DNA of 64,000 nt. It comes from Pisaster brevispinus. Its lineage: Eukaryota; Echinodermata; Asteroidea; Forcipulatida; Asteriidae. The stretch lies in NCBI GenBank assembly GCA_023634235.1, contig JAMKCF010000003.1, positions 23,034,742-23,098,741 on the forward strand. Reading direction: 5' to 3'. Every line of letters begins with the position of its first letter. Position 1 is the stretch's first letter. This document shows, piece after piece, positions 26,001 through 35,003 of the stretch. The notes beneath the pieces are model-generated. The model was not told the DNA's origin, did not search any database, and was given only the letters and a program-made list of their open reading frames with translations. The position numbers and the translations under genes were made by a program.

Positions 26001-27403
26001 GCGGGGTAGCAGTGGCAACAATGTCAACTTTAAGGAATGTTGGCTGGTAACCTGTTTCTGCTAAGCAAGATTTGTCTGTGGTTAGCAAGTCTTTTGTGCT
26101 TACAGTCTTTATGAAATTGGGTCCTGATGGGGTGACTTTTACACAATGGAACAAAGGTCCCCACAACGTTTTTCTATAATCAACTTGGTCCCCACACGGG
26201 AATTCTTCTGAAAAGGAAACAAGAGAACAACAAGAGAAAGTCCCCACAATTGTGTTTGCAAAAGACTGTGTGTGTGTCGTGTTGTCATTGAACCATTGAG
26301 AAGGACTCTGCTAGGGTCGAAATGTGAGGTTACTTCGCAATGGTTGCAACATGAGGCCATTAGCACTTTTTGCACGACTGTCGCACACATACTTTATCGG
26401 CAAATAGTTTGACATCATCATCATCATCATCATCATCAGTCAGCCTCATGCATTTCTGCACCTGCTGCCTGACTGGTGAGAAAATTCCAATTAGACCGAT
26501 CTTCTTGAGCTGCCACTTCTGCCTCCTCCACAGACCATCCAGTGCCCAGTCTGGTGAGGTCTCTCTGGATTACATTGGTCCATGTTGTCCAGGGACGACC
26601 TCGTCTACATTTCCCATGGGTGTAGAATTGCTCAGAGATCTGATTTTTATCCATTCGTTGGAGGTCCCCCCAAGCACTGAAGCCTGCGTTTTCTAATGAT
26701 GCTTGAGAGTAGAGGCTGCTTAGTCATCGATCTTACATGCTTATTTGTGACATGTTGTGTCCATGCAGTGCGCAGTTTAACATGGTTTGTGAAAAGGTTA
26801 GCTGTTCCAAGAACATACATGTAAGATGCAATTTAGAAGATAAAGCTTTTGAAGCAGCAGCCCATTTTCTTAATCTGTCAGGTTTTACCACACCTGACGA
26901 TAGCCAAGCGCACCCTAATGTCATCGCTACAAAGGCGGCTGTCGCAGCTACAGTCCCATCGTAGTACGGCCGCAACAGCCCCCTCGACTGATGCCATCAC
27001 AAAGCGTGACGAGGTGGATCAGATCAAGAATGAGCTAGATGACATCACGGCGGCTGAATGCGTGTTTTGCGGGGAGATCATGATAAGGTATTTCCAAAGG
27101 AAACTACTGAGTTGACCTTTAACCTTTGAAATTGGAACAGTTTCACCTTTGAGATTTTAAGCACAACAATTTCTTGTGCCAGAAAACCGCCCATGATATT
27201 TTTCCTATTTCAACTGATTTCAAATTTGTTTTGCTCATCAGAAAGTCGCTACGGTTTGATCAAATATAACAACAATCATAACCAGCATTTATGCTTGTTA
27301 CCAATCATGACTTGTTTTTAATTTTTTTTATTTATTCAGATCTGTGGATAGACCCTTCATTGAGCCAGATGAATATGAGGCGACGATGAAGAGCTGGGAA
27401 TAA
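5948..27403 (+). CDS. VPS18: VPS18 (vacuolar protein sorting 18), HOPS/CORVET core subunit
   Basis: Coding exons: 5948-6037, 7825-7898, 8874-8983, 9642-9781, 10030-10114, 11272-11351, 12061-12173, 14380-14468, 14726-14824, 15605-15779, 16506-16563, 16888-16991, 17191-17316, 17960-18095, 19505-19654, 20576-20669, 21299-21528, 22208-22348, 22754-22885, 23621-23830, 24656-24777, 25344-25461, 26882-27087, 27340-27403. All junctions are GT-AG and keep frame, giving 981 aa (human VPS18 is about 970). The N-terminal half is the beta-propeller/Pep3-Vps18 region, followed by clathrin-type helical repeats and a coiled coil. A RING-H2 follows: CSAC (863-866), C880, H882, H885, C888 and CVFC (952-955). 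Landmarks such as YDLKYALRLCAEHGHKRACV and FFPDFVTIDHFK are VPS18-specific. The start MASLFDQYE fits the family. As a class C Vps subunit it bridges HOPS and CORVET, tethering late endosomes, lysosomes and autophagosomes. An AATAAA overlaps the stop. An acceptor-like CAG at 5898-5900 suggests a 5' non-coding exon upstream. Confidence 0.96.
6178..6213 (+). repeat. (CAA)n microsatellite
   Basis: About 12 CAA units preceded by an A-run, in VPS18 intron 1. Confidence 0.9.
8500..8815 (-). repeat. tRNA-derived SINE, family B
   Basis: Read on the minus strand it opens with a Leu-tRNA-like head (GTGTCATGGCCTAGCGGTTA) and a B box (GTGGGTTCGAGTCCCGGTCG), then CACTTGTGTCCTTAAGCAAG as in the plus-strand copy at 60549. 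It lies antisense in VPS18 intron 2. Confidence 0.7.
9481..9589. repeat. Long hairpin / inverted repeat element
   Basis: Arms 9481-9528 and 9542-9589 are near-perfect reverse complements around a 13-base spacer. Each arm carries the GAAAATATT and GTTGAAAGATGGAA motifs. This is a fold-back MITE-like element in VPS18 intron 3, less than 60 bases before exon 4 (9642). Confidence 0.8.
10215..10365. repeat. Dispersed repeat, GTGCAAGTCTCG family
   Basis: This block begins with GTGCAAGTCTCG and contains CCACTTTGG and AACAAACTCG. It recurs inverted at 48240-48365 and in part at 53855-53970 and 54180-54225. It is non-coding, in VPS18 intron 5. Confidence 0.55.
10935..11090 (+). repeat. Short dispersed element (GGATACCAGTCACA family)
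   Basis: Contains AAGCAGGATACCAGTCACAA followed by GGCTGGTAACTTTACTCTGGTAAGCAT. The same module recurs near 25931, 30917, 32700, 49461, 62088 and 62652. Complete copies end in inverted repeats resembling GGGCCCAATTTCATAGAGCTG; the ends here are eroded. Confidence 0.6.
12735..13830 (+). repeat. 104-bp satellite with alternating dimer structure
   Basis: The anchor GG(T/G)ATGCCTGATC recurs at 13021, 13125, 13229, 13333, 13437, 13541, 13645 and 13749, a constant 104-base step. A diverged unit lies near 12796. Units alternate between a GATATGCCTGATCCC type and a GGTATGCCTGATCTC type for most of the array, so the higher-order unit is 208 bp. A remnant lies to about 13950. The array sits in VPS18 intron 7. 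The short open frame across it is an artefact of the repeat. Confidence 0.9.
14905..15405 (-). mobile_element. 3' end of a LINE (non-LTR retrotransposon)
   Basis: The minus strand encodes a C-terminal reverse-transcriptase tail with LHWLPVQYRI, a FKALNGKAPSYI-like segment and RLWNQLPLHIKTS. The stop follows shortly and an (ATT)n tail occupies 14912-14952. These motifs are typical of the CR1/L2/Rex-like clades; I cannot resolve the clade. It is 5'-truncated and antisense in VPS18 intron 9. Confidence 0.8.
15862..16176. mobile_element. Partial TTAA MITE (CCCTCCTACT family)
   Basis: TTAACCCTCCTACTATTGG begins at 15862, matching the left end of the complete element at 17333-17885. Two copies of the internal unit (AAACCACAGTGGATGATATT) follow. 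The right-hand TIR is missing, although the homology ends near a TTAA at 16173-16176. In VPS18 intron 10. Confidence 0.6.
16640..16846 (+). repeat. 23-bp minisatellite
   Basis: About nine units of AGACACCCCTCTGGCTAACACC type, with diverged central copies. It takes up about two-thirds of the 324-base VPS18 intron 11 (16564-16887). Confidence 0.9.
17047..17165 (+). repeat. tRNA-derived SINE, family A
   Basis: Contains A box TAGCTCAGTTGGTAGAGC and B box GGTTCAAATCCTGC, then TTGTCTTTGTTCAACCCAAA as in other copies. The acceptor-stem halves do not pair well, so it is a SINE head and not a working tRNA. It lies just upstream of VPS18 exon 13. Confidence 0.65.
17333..17885. mobile_element. piggyBac-type MITE, CCCTCCTACT family, complete
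   Basis: TTAA at 17333-17336 and 17882-17885 flank a perfect 10-bp inverted repeat (CCCTCCTACT / AGTAGGAGGG). The interior holds about four diverged tandem units of roughly 110 bp carrying ATTCAAAACCACAGTGGATG and GAATGGTCAGACAGT. No transposase is encoded. It fills most of VPS18 intron 13 (17317-17959). Related ends occur at 15862 and 61560. Confidence 0.8.
18099..18135 (+). repeat. (GTCT)n microsatellite at a splice donor
   Basis: About eight GTCT units begin a few bases after the exon 14 donor of VPS18 (GTCAGT at 18096). Confidence 0.85.
18626..19218. mobile_element. piggyBac-type MITE, CCCTTTCAGCCCCA family, complete
   Basis: TTAA at 18626-18629 and 19215-19218 flank inverted ends CCCTTTCAGCCCCA and TGGGGCTGAAAGAG (one mismatch in 14). 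Just inside the left end are two related motifs, ATGGCGACTTTAGTCAACTG (about 18644) and ATGGCGACTTTACTCG (about 18690). A 68-codon open frame inside matches nothing I recognise and no transposase is present. It lies in VPS18 intron 14. Confidence 0.85.
19960..20045 (+). repeat. Retroelement 3' end with (ATT)n tail
   Basis: GCGCATTATAAATTGCC followed by (ATT)n resembles the tail at 60930-60975 and the antisense one at 23026-23110. It is a 5'-truncated fragment, SINE or LINE. Confidence 0.45.
20346..20516. mobile_element. MITE with CAGCCG ends (copy 1)
   Basis: Left end CAGCCGATTTCACGAAAC and right end GTTTGGTGAAATCGACGGCTG are inverted repeats. The interior is built from GTTAGGA/TCCTAA motifs that fold further. 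In VPS18 intron 15, ending 60 bases before exon 16. Confidence 0.75.
20897..21038. mobile_element. MITE with CAGCCG ends (copy 2)
   Basis: Left arm CAGCCGATTTTAGGAAACTT with TACGCAAC pairs with right arm GTTGCGTAAAG through GACGGCTG, about 28 bp. The terminal bases match copy 1 but the interior differs, so the two are related families. In VPS18 intron 16. Confidence 0.7.
21040..21170 (+). repeat. Short dispersed element (GGGCCCAATTTCATA family), partial
   Basis: Starts GGCCCAATTATATAAAGCTG and continues with TTTCTTTACTGAGCAATAAATGAG, close to the fuller copy at 25931-26128. The right end is lost. Confidence 0.55.
23026..23110 (-). repeat. (TAA)n and retroelement 3' end
   Basis: About 16 TAA units followed by TGCATTTATAATGCGCC. 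Reversed, this is the tail of a retroelement like that at 19960-20045. In VPS18 intron 19. Confidence 0.6.
24065..24215. repeat. Dispersed repeat, CTCGATTTCACAAAGCACTAA family
   Basis: Shares GCACTAAGATTCATCT and CTTAGCAAATAAGATTGATAC with 30763-30915 and, inverted or diverged, 43893-44045. In VPS18 intron 20. Confidence 0.6.
24222..24500 (-). repeat. tRNA-derived SINE, family A, near-complete
   Basis: On the minus strand: leader, AACATAGGGCTGGATAGCTC, A box AGCTCAGTTGGTAGAGC, B box GGTTCAAGTCCCGC, then a tail with TTTGTTCAATCCCAAATT. The tRNA-like part is internal, preceded by a leader of about 100 bases. A minus-strand open frame across it is incidental. In VPS18 intron 20. Confidence 0.7.
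25931..26128. mobile_element. MITE, GGGCCCAATTTCATA family, complete
   Basis: Left GGGGCCCAATTTCATAAAGCTG and right CTTTATGAAATTGGGTCC are inverted repeats. The interior carries TTGGCTGGTAACCTGTTTCTG. No coding potential. In VPS18 intron 22. Confidence 0.75.
26405..26660 (-). mobile_element. 3' end of a LINE, different clade
   Basis: The minus strand encodes GRPWTTWTNVIQRDL, then GWSVEEAEVAAQEDRSNW, a pattern (GRPxTTW...A.DRxxW) seen at the C-terminus of many non-LTR retrotransposons. It is followed by a stop and a (GAT)n tail at 26417-26438. It is 5'-truncated and antisense in VPS18 intron 22. The same 3' terminus recurs at 52005-52080. Confidence 0.7.
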
Positions 27404-30221
27404 AAATTCAAATCACACAGAGAGCTCTGGTGCAAGCTGCAGGCTTTTTATTCAAAATGTAATATATATGTACTGTCACCAACACAATCGTAACAGCTGC
27501 ATTTGCTTCATGTTGTTTATTGATTGTCTTTACAAAGGGGGACTAGAGTCACGAGAAAGGATTTGTTTGTTAACGGTGTAAAACTTAGAAATCTAAACAT
27601 TTGTTGACGCTCCGTGCCAAAACCAGGCACGTCCTACCAAAACTCCAAAACTCAAACTGGGTCTATTTGCTCATTATGTATATATGAGAATCAGAGCTGT
27701 CAACTAAGAGAGAAGTGCAGAGAATTAAACGAGCGGTAACTCGAGGTAACTCGAGGTTGAACCACAGAGAACCCTGGAAAACCTGAAAATAACCTTGGGG
27801 CTAACCTCAAGTTACCGCTTGTTAAATTTTGCATTTATCCCTAACGCCTACAATGTAAGTATTTCTTGACATTAAGAGTGTTGAAAACATCACATCAAAT
27901 CGATATCCAGGCTGTTGTTTTGGTTGTCTTCACTTTGCCGTCTGAGAAGTGCCCAGTTTTGGCTTCTTGGGGGGCGTCACATTTAAATTGTGGACCCCCT
28001 GCATTGGCCGCCATTGTTGATGAAACGTGCATGTACGAAAAGTTATCATTGGCCGAGAGTCGTGCGCGTACACGCGTGCACAATTTCATTGTTTGAATCA
28101 TCAAATATCAAAAGATGGTGGCCAGTGCAAGGGATCTATTTCACCAAACGATGAGCCGTCAAAATATTATTTATAAGGTGGAATGTCTAACCCATATTTC
28201 CCATTCCTATGTTGTATTACCATGCTAAGTGTCAATGCGTACTTGCTCTCCATGGTAGAGGTGAATTATGTCCAGGACTCTTTTTACGTTTATTTAGTCG
28301 TCAAAACATGAAATCCCGTGGAATAAAACCGAGGCAACCTATGAAATAGACTGGCCCTCCTTCTTGTGGTATTGCAGTAATCCAACCAAAATGTTCACAG
28401 CTTGGTCATGGTCTTTTGCCTACAATTAACCAGTTAGGTCTCGGGCACTTTGTCCAGAAGTCGTGACACCAGACCCAATTTTACAGACCTGCCAAGCAGA
28501 AACTGTGACTGATATAACTTACAGTAAACCCTCCTATTGCCTGATCAGTCAATATCATTTGAATGTTGTTGTATGATCAAGGCACTGTGCCAATTCTGCA
28601 TTATGATATCACATGGTGAATACAAATGTACTGTATGTACAGTCAACCCTCCTATTGACCGATCAGTCAATATTATCTATATTTGGACAATTTATGCAGT
28701 TTCCTTGAATTTTTAGAAGCAGTTCACCTGATATTGTCATCTTGTGCAACAAAATTTCCTCAGGCGTTGACCATACCCGAATTGACCTATTTCACGATGC
28801 GCATTTACCCATGCCTATCCTGCCCGCCATTTTGGGAGTCAAATTGTACACAAAGGAAATGCCTCCAATAATGGTGGATATAGTAGACATACATAGTGCG
28901 GAGGTGCATTCCACGTCATGCAAGGGGTCAGTACCCCTGAGAAACACACCTCCAACTGCACCTTATACTTCACTACAAACAACGTTGATGTCAAATGTCA
29001 GTCATCACCCCCCCCCCCCCCCCAATCTATCTTAGACATGCACCCCACCCCAAATTTTATAAGAAACCCAAAGACATAAATATAAAAATCTGCATCTTCA
29101 ATGAAATATTATCTCATGCCGGAAGTCAATTGTGTAGACTCGCCGTCGAGGATCTTGTGCTCGTGCCGGATGTTGTCAAGCTATCGGCACTTGCTGGCTA
29201 TGAAACAAAAACAAATCAAAAAACATCGTACAGTTTGTTTAGATCTCCTCAGCTGATCAAGGATTCTCCCCCTGGCAGACTCTAGGGGGCAGCAAATTCC
29301 CAACTCAGAAACAAATTCTCCATTTACTCCCCATCCCACAGCCCACTCCATCATGTATAAAGATGCAGTTTGTTTATTTTCTCATCCAAATAGTCAATGC
29401 AAACATCGGAGGAATGTGTGAGGGCACTCTTTAAAAAAAAAGCCAAGAAAAAAGTCCATCACCTTTAGAGGTGGATGGAGGCCTACTATCTATTTTGTTC
29501 ATAAAAATAAAGGTCGTGGGTCGTGGGTTCGAATCCCACCCGAGTAATATGCCTGTGATTTTTTTCACAGAACTCGGGAAAGTACTGAGTATACAGTGCT
29601 AACACACATCGGTGTAGGGCAACAACAACAAAAAATTAACATTCTTTATTCCCGATGCAAAATTAACATCTATTAAAAATAAAGGTGTTCTTTTCTGTCT
29701 CAGGTTTCACTTGCCTGTATGATAGGTGCCCGCCTCTGAGGGAAGGAATACATCTGCATGAAAATGAAAACGAAATACAGTTTTATTGAGAAAAAAAAAA
29801 GTGAGAAGGATATGACAGAGGTATATTTTATGCGTCATGTTGTTGAGCCGTTCATCAGAAGCTGGTATCTTTTTTGAGTCAAAATATTATCGTTCGTCTA
29901 CCATGCCTGATATGAGGCAGAAAGTATTCCCCAATACTCCCATACTTTAACACACTATTTTCCTCTTGTACAGAAGTACCCCCTAAAATCCTCTAAAGAA
30001 TTGCTGAGATTGCAAGCACGCAATGAAGACACAATGTGGGACATGGTGTACACCATGTCCCATATCGAGCACCGAATTATTGTTTGAGCAGATGTTGTTT
30101 TCTTGGCAGCACCACTTTCGAACCACATAACTCATTTTGTACTGCAAACAAAAACATGAATTTAAATGTAAATACAGTGCGTTAAAATAATCCAAAAAAG
30201 AAGATATTAAATATTGTAATT
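27404..30221. other. Intergenic between converging VPS18 and CFAP97D genes
   Basis: No gene seen. A dispersed repeat occupies 27990-28135 (listed separately). CCCTCCTATTG motifs near 28530 and 28650 resemble the TTAA MITE ends, and a C-run lies at about 29008-29024. A B-box-like GTGGGTTCGAATCCCACCC at 29518 marks a decayed tRNA-like SINE. A minus-strand AATAAA near 29783 could serve the CFAP97D gene. Confidence 0.45.
27990..28135 (+). repeat. Dispersed repeat shared with the CATSPER4 3' flank
   Basis: TTGGCCGCCATTGTTGATGAAACGTGC, then ATCATTGGCCGAGAGT and AAGATGGTGGCC, matches in order the block at 46705-46810 and its duplicate. Confidence 0.6.
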
Positions 30222-33200
30222 TCAAAAAGGCTGAATTTCTTGTTGTACCCTTTTGTCGTTGTTTTTATCATCCCGGGCTTCCCGAACCTCTTCATAGAAC
30301 TTTCTCCTGTCCCGGGTTTTCGTGTAGTTTGGGGGATACTTGGCGATGTTTGCCATGTACTGCTTGTTCAACTGCCGAGAGAGAAACAACAGCGTGTGAG
30401 TTTGCCCAAAATGTATAATTGAAGTTAAAGGGAAGATTTTTATATCGATTGAAAATTGAGACCATTGAAAGGGTGTGCAGAACACTGGTAACATTGCAAA
30501 TATAAATGTTCACAGATGTACACATGACGGACATGATCATGATGGAAAATGTCCTTGAATTTTGTTTGAAATTGCTTCTGCGTTTTTGGAGAAAATTAGT
30601 AAAATAATTAGTTTTGATCTCTTTGAGTCCAAAACCCAATTATGTTTAAATAGTGAAACAATAAGAGGTTTCTGTTTTTTTTTGTTCACTACTTTCTTGT
30701 GACTCTGATGACTGATTGACTTAAACTTTAACAGTTTGGTTATTTCATACAAAAAGAATACTGGGCTCAATTTTACAAAGCACTAAATATAAGATTCATC
30801 TTAAGATGAGTTGTCAATATTGCCATAGTGATTTGTAGTGTGCCATCACACTTTGCTTAGCAAATAAGATTAATACACATCGTAGTATCAATCTTAGCTC
30901 TTTGTGAAATCGAGCTTTTTCATAGAGCTGCTCAGCTGAATATATATACATTTTCTGCTAACCAAGAAAGAGCAGGATACCAGTCACAGAGGGTCCATGT
31001 GACATGGTAGTTTGGCCTGTAACCTTATTCTGGTAAGCATAATTGATTTTTGCCAAGCCATGAAATTGGGCCCTGGTCTTTGACAATTACTGATGATGGT
31101 CATGTGCTTCAAGTTAATCTTGATAAACTCAGTATCTTGTACCAAGTCCTCGTCGTTTGGGAAATGGTGTCTTCTCGTTTACAATGTCATTCCTGAGGCA
31201 GTTTTATCATATCTGTTTTGGCCAGTGAACAATCGACTGTTGGAGCATTACCGCCCATTCGTGTTCCCACTGTCGGTAGCTGTAGTTTGCTTCCTTTGAC
31301 AAGATCCGGCGGAGAATGGCTTGGTTCTCATGCGTCACTCGCAGGATCTCCCGTTGTCTCTTTGTCTTGTTTAGGCTAAATGATAAGGTCATTAGATTTC
31401 ACTCTGACAATTTTATTGTTCAACTTGAGGACCCATTTTTATAGTTTGCTCAAACGTATTCTTAAACCGTTTAAATGTTTTACAACTCGAGGGGTCATTA
31501 ACTTTGGAACGTCTCTAAGGTCCAAAGAGTTTGCAGACATTAATATCTCGCATTAAAGTGGAGCGTTTGGTACAACGCTGGGCCAGCAAAATGAGCCAAC
31601 ACGGACCACCGGCCCTTCAGCCCGCTAGCCAGATGTGAAACTAAGGTAAATATTCTGAGGGGCACTAGGGAGGACTTCTGGCCAATTAAAACTGCAGTTT
31701 GCGCGTAAAGTTTCTTAAGCAAGCTCTTTTTTTTCAGCGCAGTTGTTATGCCATTAATTTACGATTTTTGTGAGATAATCTGATGTTGGGGTAAAAATAA
31801 AAACATCTTGTGCATGTAAATAGAAAAATAGTTCTTCATTTCAAAGGTCCAGACTTCAAAGGGGGTGGGGTTGGGGATGGGGGGGGAATGCAAAATGCTG
31901 GCAAGTTCAACCACCTCTTTCAATCTAAGGCCGTAGCCGAATTGGCGGCTATGCCTATGGCTACGCAAGGGCAATAAAGACGTCATATACTTCAATGCAT
32001 GATGACGCAGCGATCCAGACGCATAGCCGTAGCCGAAGCTGCCAGTTCCGACACGGCCGTGTTGTAAAATACCAAGAAGGCACAAATTAGTCTTCGTCAA
32101 CTGTTGTGGGCCCACTTTCATAGAGCTGCTTAACGGTAAGCAAATTTTCGTGCTAACTATAGTAGAAAAAGTTGCTTAAGCATAAGCGTACTTCACAGGT
32201 TAGCAAGAAAATTAGGCAGCCATCTTGTGCGTTCACCATGGATTTGCATTGTTACGCCATTCGTTTTCTTACAGTAACCACCGGAAGGTTAGCATGCCTT
32301 TTCGTGTGCTTACGGTTATCAGCGCTATGAAATGGAAATCGCGCAGTTAAGCACATAAACGGCCGTTAAGCAGCTCTATGAAACTGGGCCACGAACGCGG
32401 CCTCATGATCTCATCACAGCTTCTGCTTGTCTTCACAATTATTTTTACAGGTTTGAACCAACCTCTTCTGTTCGTAGTCGTTCGTGTTGTCCACTCGCCC
32501 TCTTGTCCTCATGATGTAGCACATCTTCTCAAGGAGGATGCGGTTATCTCTCTCAATGATCGCCAGACGTTCCTCCTCTACTTGTAGCTTCTTCAGTTTC
32601 AGATGAAGATGCATGTACGTCTGAGGGGGTTTGTTGTCAAGGACCGGCTTGGCTGGGTGAGGGAAAAAAACATTCACAGTTAGTGAATGAATTTGGGCCA
32701 TGGGGCCAGTTTCATTTTGCTTTAGCATGCAGAAAATATAAATGCATAACATTTTCTGCTGAGCAAAAGTAAGCAGGGTACCAGTAACACAGATTGTACA
32801 TGTGACCTGCTATTTTTTAAGTTTACCAGCCTTAATCTGGTAAGCATAACTTTGCTGTGCTTAGCTACTTATTGTACTTAAGCAGCTCTATATAAAGGTT
32901 TGCATACGCTGCCAGTGGCAGTGCAGCAGCGAAGACGACGTCCAACTCCGAGCGGTCGATCTAGTGCTCCGGACTCAAGTTCTGACGGCTGAATTGTAAT
33001 GGAGTGTGGGTTCGATTCCCGGTCATGACACCTATATCCTTGAGCAAGGCACTTAACCATAGTGTCTGCTCTTTCCCCAGCTGTATAAATGTGAGCCTGG
33101 GAGCACTGAGACAGTATTGTATTGGAATAAGTAATTTAGGCAGCTTGGGGTTGTGTACTGTCACAGCCCGAAGTTAGAGGAATGGTCCAAGTATGCCTCA

Positions 33201-33683
33201 TGAACAGGGGTAACAATGTTGTAAAGTGCCCATTTAGTACAGTGAGCATATGTGCAATCAAAGTACTATAATAATTTACGTCTTGAAGACCCAGTAGAGG
33301 TTAAAGGTTAAAGGGTGTCAAAAGTACTTTGGTTTAAAAAAAATATTAGTTTGAGCTCAGCCGCCCCGGGTGTTCTCATCTGTCTCATCGAAAACGTATG
33401 TGACAACTTCAAAACTAATGTTCAAGTTCTTATAAAATAAAAGCAAATTAAGAGAATATCGCAGCTACAGTCTCTAAGAAGTTTGACCCCTGATATGTTT
33501 GGAACATTGTTTTTGTTGAAAGTATTTATTATTGTGTGAGTGATACACAACTTGCTGACTGCAAACACAGATTAACTTACCATTTCGAACTTTCTGTCGG
33601 TGGCGGTCAAATCGCCTGTCATCCCATCGTTTCTTCAGTAATTTATTGTTTGCCGGTGTGATTGGCTGATACGCACGATGCAT
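30222..33683 (-). CDS. CFAP97D2: CFAP97 domain-containing protein (CFAP97D2-like)
   Basis: Four minus-strand exons: 33683-33581, 32652-32463, 31375-31252, 30371-30222. Junctions are GT-AG and keep frame, giving 188 aa. The N-terminus MHRAYQPITPANN followed by KKRWDDRRFDRHRQKV, then KPVLDNKPPQTYMHLHLKLK, DNRILLEKMCYIMRTRG and the NKTKRQREILRVTHENQAIL segment are the successive blocks of the CFAP97 (hemingway) family. The D2 type is the better fit because of its N-terminus and the LLEKM segment. The protein is helical and very basic, with no membrane segment. Family members act in building or maintaining motile cilia and sperm flagella. It lies head to head with CATSPER4 and tail to tail with VPS18. 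The D1/D2 assignment is less certain than the family. Confidence 0.88.
30763..30915. repeat. Dispersed repeat, CTCGATTTCACAAAG family
   Basis: Ends TGGGCTCAATTTTACAAAGC and GCTCTTTGTGAAATCGAGC form an imperfect inverted repeat; the interior matches 24065-24215. In a CFAP97D2 intron. Confidence 0.6.
30917..31077. mobile_element. MITE, GGGCCCAATTTCATA family
   Basis: From TTTTCATAGAGCTGCTCAGC to GCCATGAAATTGGGCCCTG, with the shared core AGGATACCAGTCACAGAGG. Confidence 0.65.
31925..32060. repeat. GCCGTAGCCGAA inverted-repeat element
   Basis: GCCGTAGCCGAATTGGCGGC at the left and GCATAGCCGTAGCCGAAGCTGCC at the right. A related element with inverted ends lies at 41075-41200. Single GCCATAGCC-like runs occur near 50075-50120. 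In the intron between CFAP97D2 exons 2 and 3. Confidence 0.5.
32107..32394. mobile_element. MITE, GGGCCCA...CATAGAGCTGCTTAA family, long form
   Basis: GTGGGCCCACTTTCATAGAGCTGCTTAA pairs with TTAAGCAGCTCTATGAAACTGGGCCAC, about 26 bp of inverted ends with few mismatches. The interior (287 bp element) differs from the short forms. The match TTAGCAAATTTTCGTGCTAA recurs at 52765. Confidence 0.8.
32700..32893. mobile_element. MITE, GGGCCCAATTTCATA family
   Basis: From TGGGGCCAGTTTCATTTTGC to TTAAGCAGCTCTATATAAAG, with GGGTACCAGTAACACAGATT and TTTACCAGCCTTAATCTGG in the core. Confidence 0.6.
32915..33150 (+). repeat. tRNA-derived SINE, family B, diverged
   Basis: B box GTGGGTTCGATTCCCGGTCA (33005-33025), then TATCCTTGAGCAAGGCACTTAACCA, as in the copy at 60549. 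The A-box half is eroded. In CFAP97D2 intron 1. Confidence 0.6.
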
Positions 33684-35003
33684 CTCGATTATTTTTATGT
33701 TGCAAAAGAAATTCCAAACTCCTCACAAGTTATTTATGGTTATCCCAACAAATTACAGACCCCCACATGATTCTTTATGAATGGTAATTGTTGATATTCG
33801 ATTGCAACAAATCGAAATGACTTTGCGAACTTTTGGTGCGCCTAGTAAAATTTCTTATGCGCATTCAGTTAAACGCGAGCGCGCTTCCGCGCTGGCCGAT
33901 GCGGGCGTTAGCAAAGCGTGCCAGCTCGGGCGCGGTTGTAAACGCGAACGTACTTTTTTGAGGCACCACAGTTTGAAGAATATCTTTGCACACAAAAAGG
34001 CGATGCATGTCGGTCTGCATTCTTGGCCAATACCTAGATTTACTTGGAGTCGCTGCTACGGTTTCAGAAGTCAAACCCTATCGTAAGTGATTAATTCTTT
34101 TTGACTTAAAGAATTACTTTAAGAACTCCCACAAAAAACATCTTGTCTCTAATTATCTTAGTAGCTTCTTCTGTTTTCGTCCTTCACCAGTACTAGCTAT
34201 AGTCTATGGGTTTCTTGTTATGAATAAGATTTAGGCCTACCTTCTTGCTCCATCCTAGTTCGTTAGGTCGCATTGATTGCTTTGTTTGTTTGTCCTGTTC
34301 TGTCCCCTGTCTGTCCTGTGCAATCTGATGTAACTTAAGTTCTGATAAGATATCCAGTCTCTTGTTTTATAAGGAATTTCTATATAAGACTTTCCTTATA
34401 AAACAAGACTGGACTGAACTTAATAGAGGCAAATATGGAGGCATAATTCAAAAGACCATTTCTATACAAGACTTGTTGGTTTTTTATATACCTCCATCTG
34501 CCTTTGCTTTGTAACATTGTGTCTCATATTAATTATTCTTTTTGTACTGGTTCTTTAAATATCTTTGTTCAATTGACCTTCTCTAAATAAATACTTGTAT
34601 GCGTACATTTTGAAAAATATGAAAATGAATGTTTGCATTATATTGAAGTGAATAGAATTATACCTTGCATTCCAAGTTCATCACAAGACCGGTTTAACCG
34701 CTTCGTAAATGTGTATTTTTCAGCTACGGTTTTCCTTTTCATTCCACTGTGATCTGACAGAAAATGGGAATAAAATAAAGTTACCAAATTGTGCGGCGCT
34801 GTGAGCTGAAGATGACATATGATTTCAAATGACGAATGTACACACAATGTTAGCCCAGGTTGGACTTCTCCATTGCATACAAGGGAGACTGATGACGTCA
34901 TACTGGTGCTAAAAACATTGTCTGTCATTGTTGTTCATTTTGTCCATGAATGTTTTAAATTCTGTCAGTTAAAAAAATCTGTTTGATTCTGCCATAAAGA
35001 ACG
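33684..35003. promoter_or_regulatory. Candidate bidirectional promoter region, CFAP97D2 / CATSPER4
   Basis: The ATGs of two divergent genes (33683 minus, 35004 plus) are 1.3 kb apart. A CpG-dense block at about 33865-33955 (roughly 17 CpGs in 90 bases, against a CpG-poor background) lies about 200 bases upstream of the CFAP97D2 start. I could not identify a TATA box or an RFX X-box with confidence. A short inverted repeat (TTATAAGGAA / TTCCTTATAA-like) lies at 34365-34405. Confidence 0.35.
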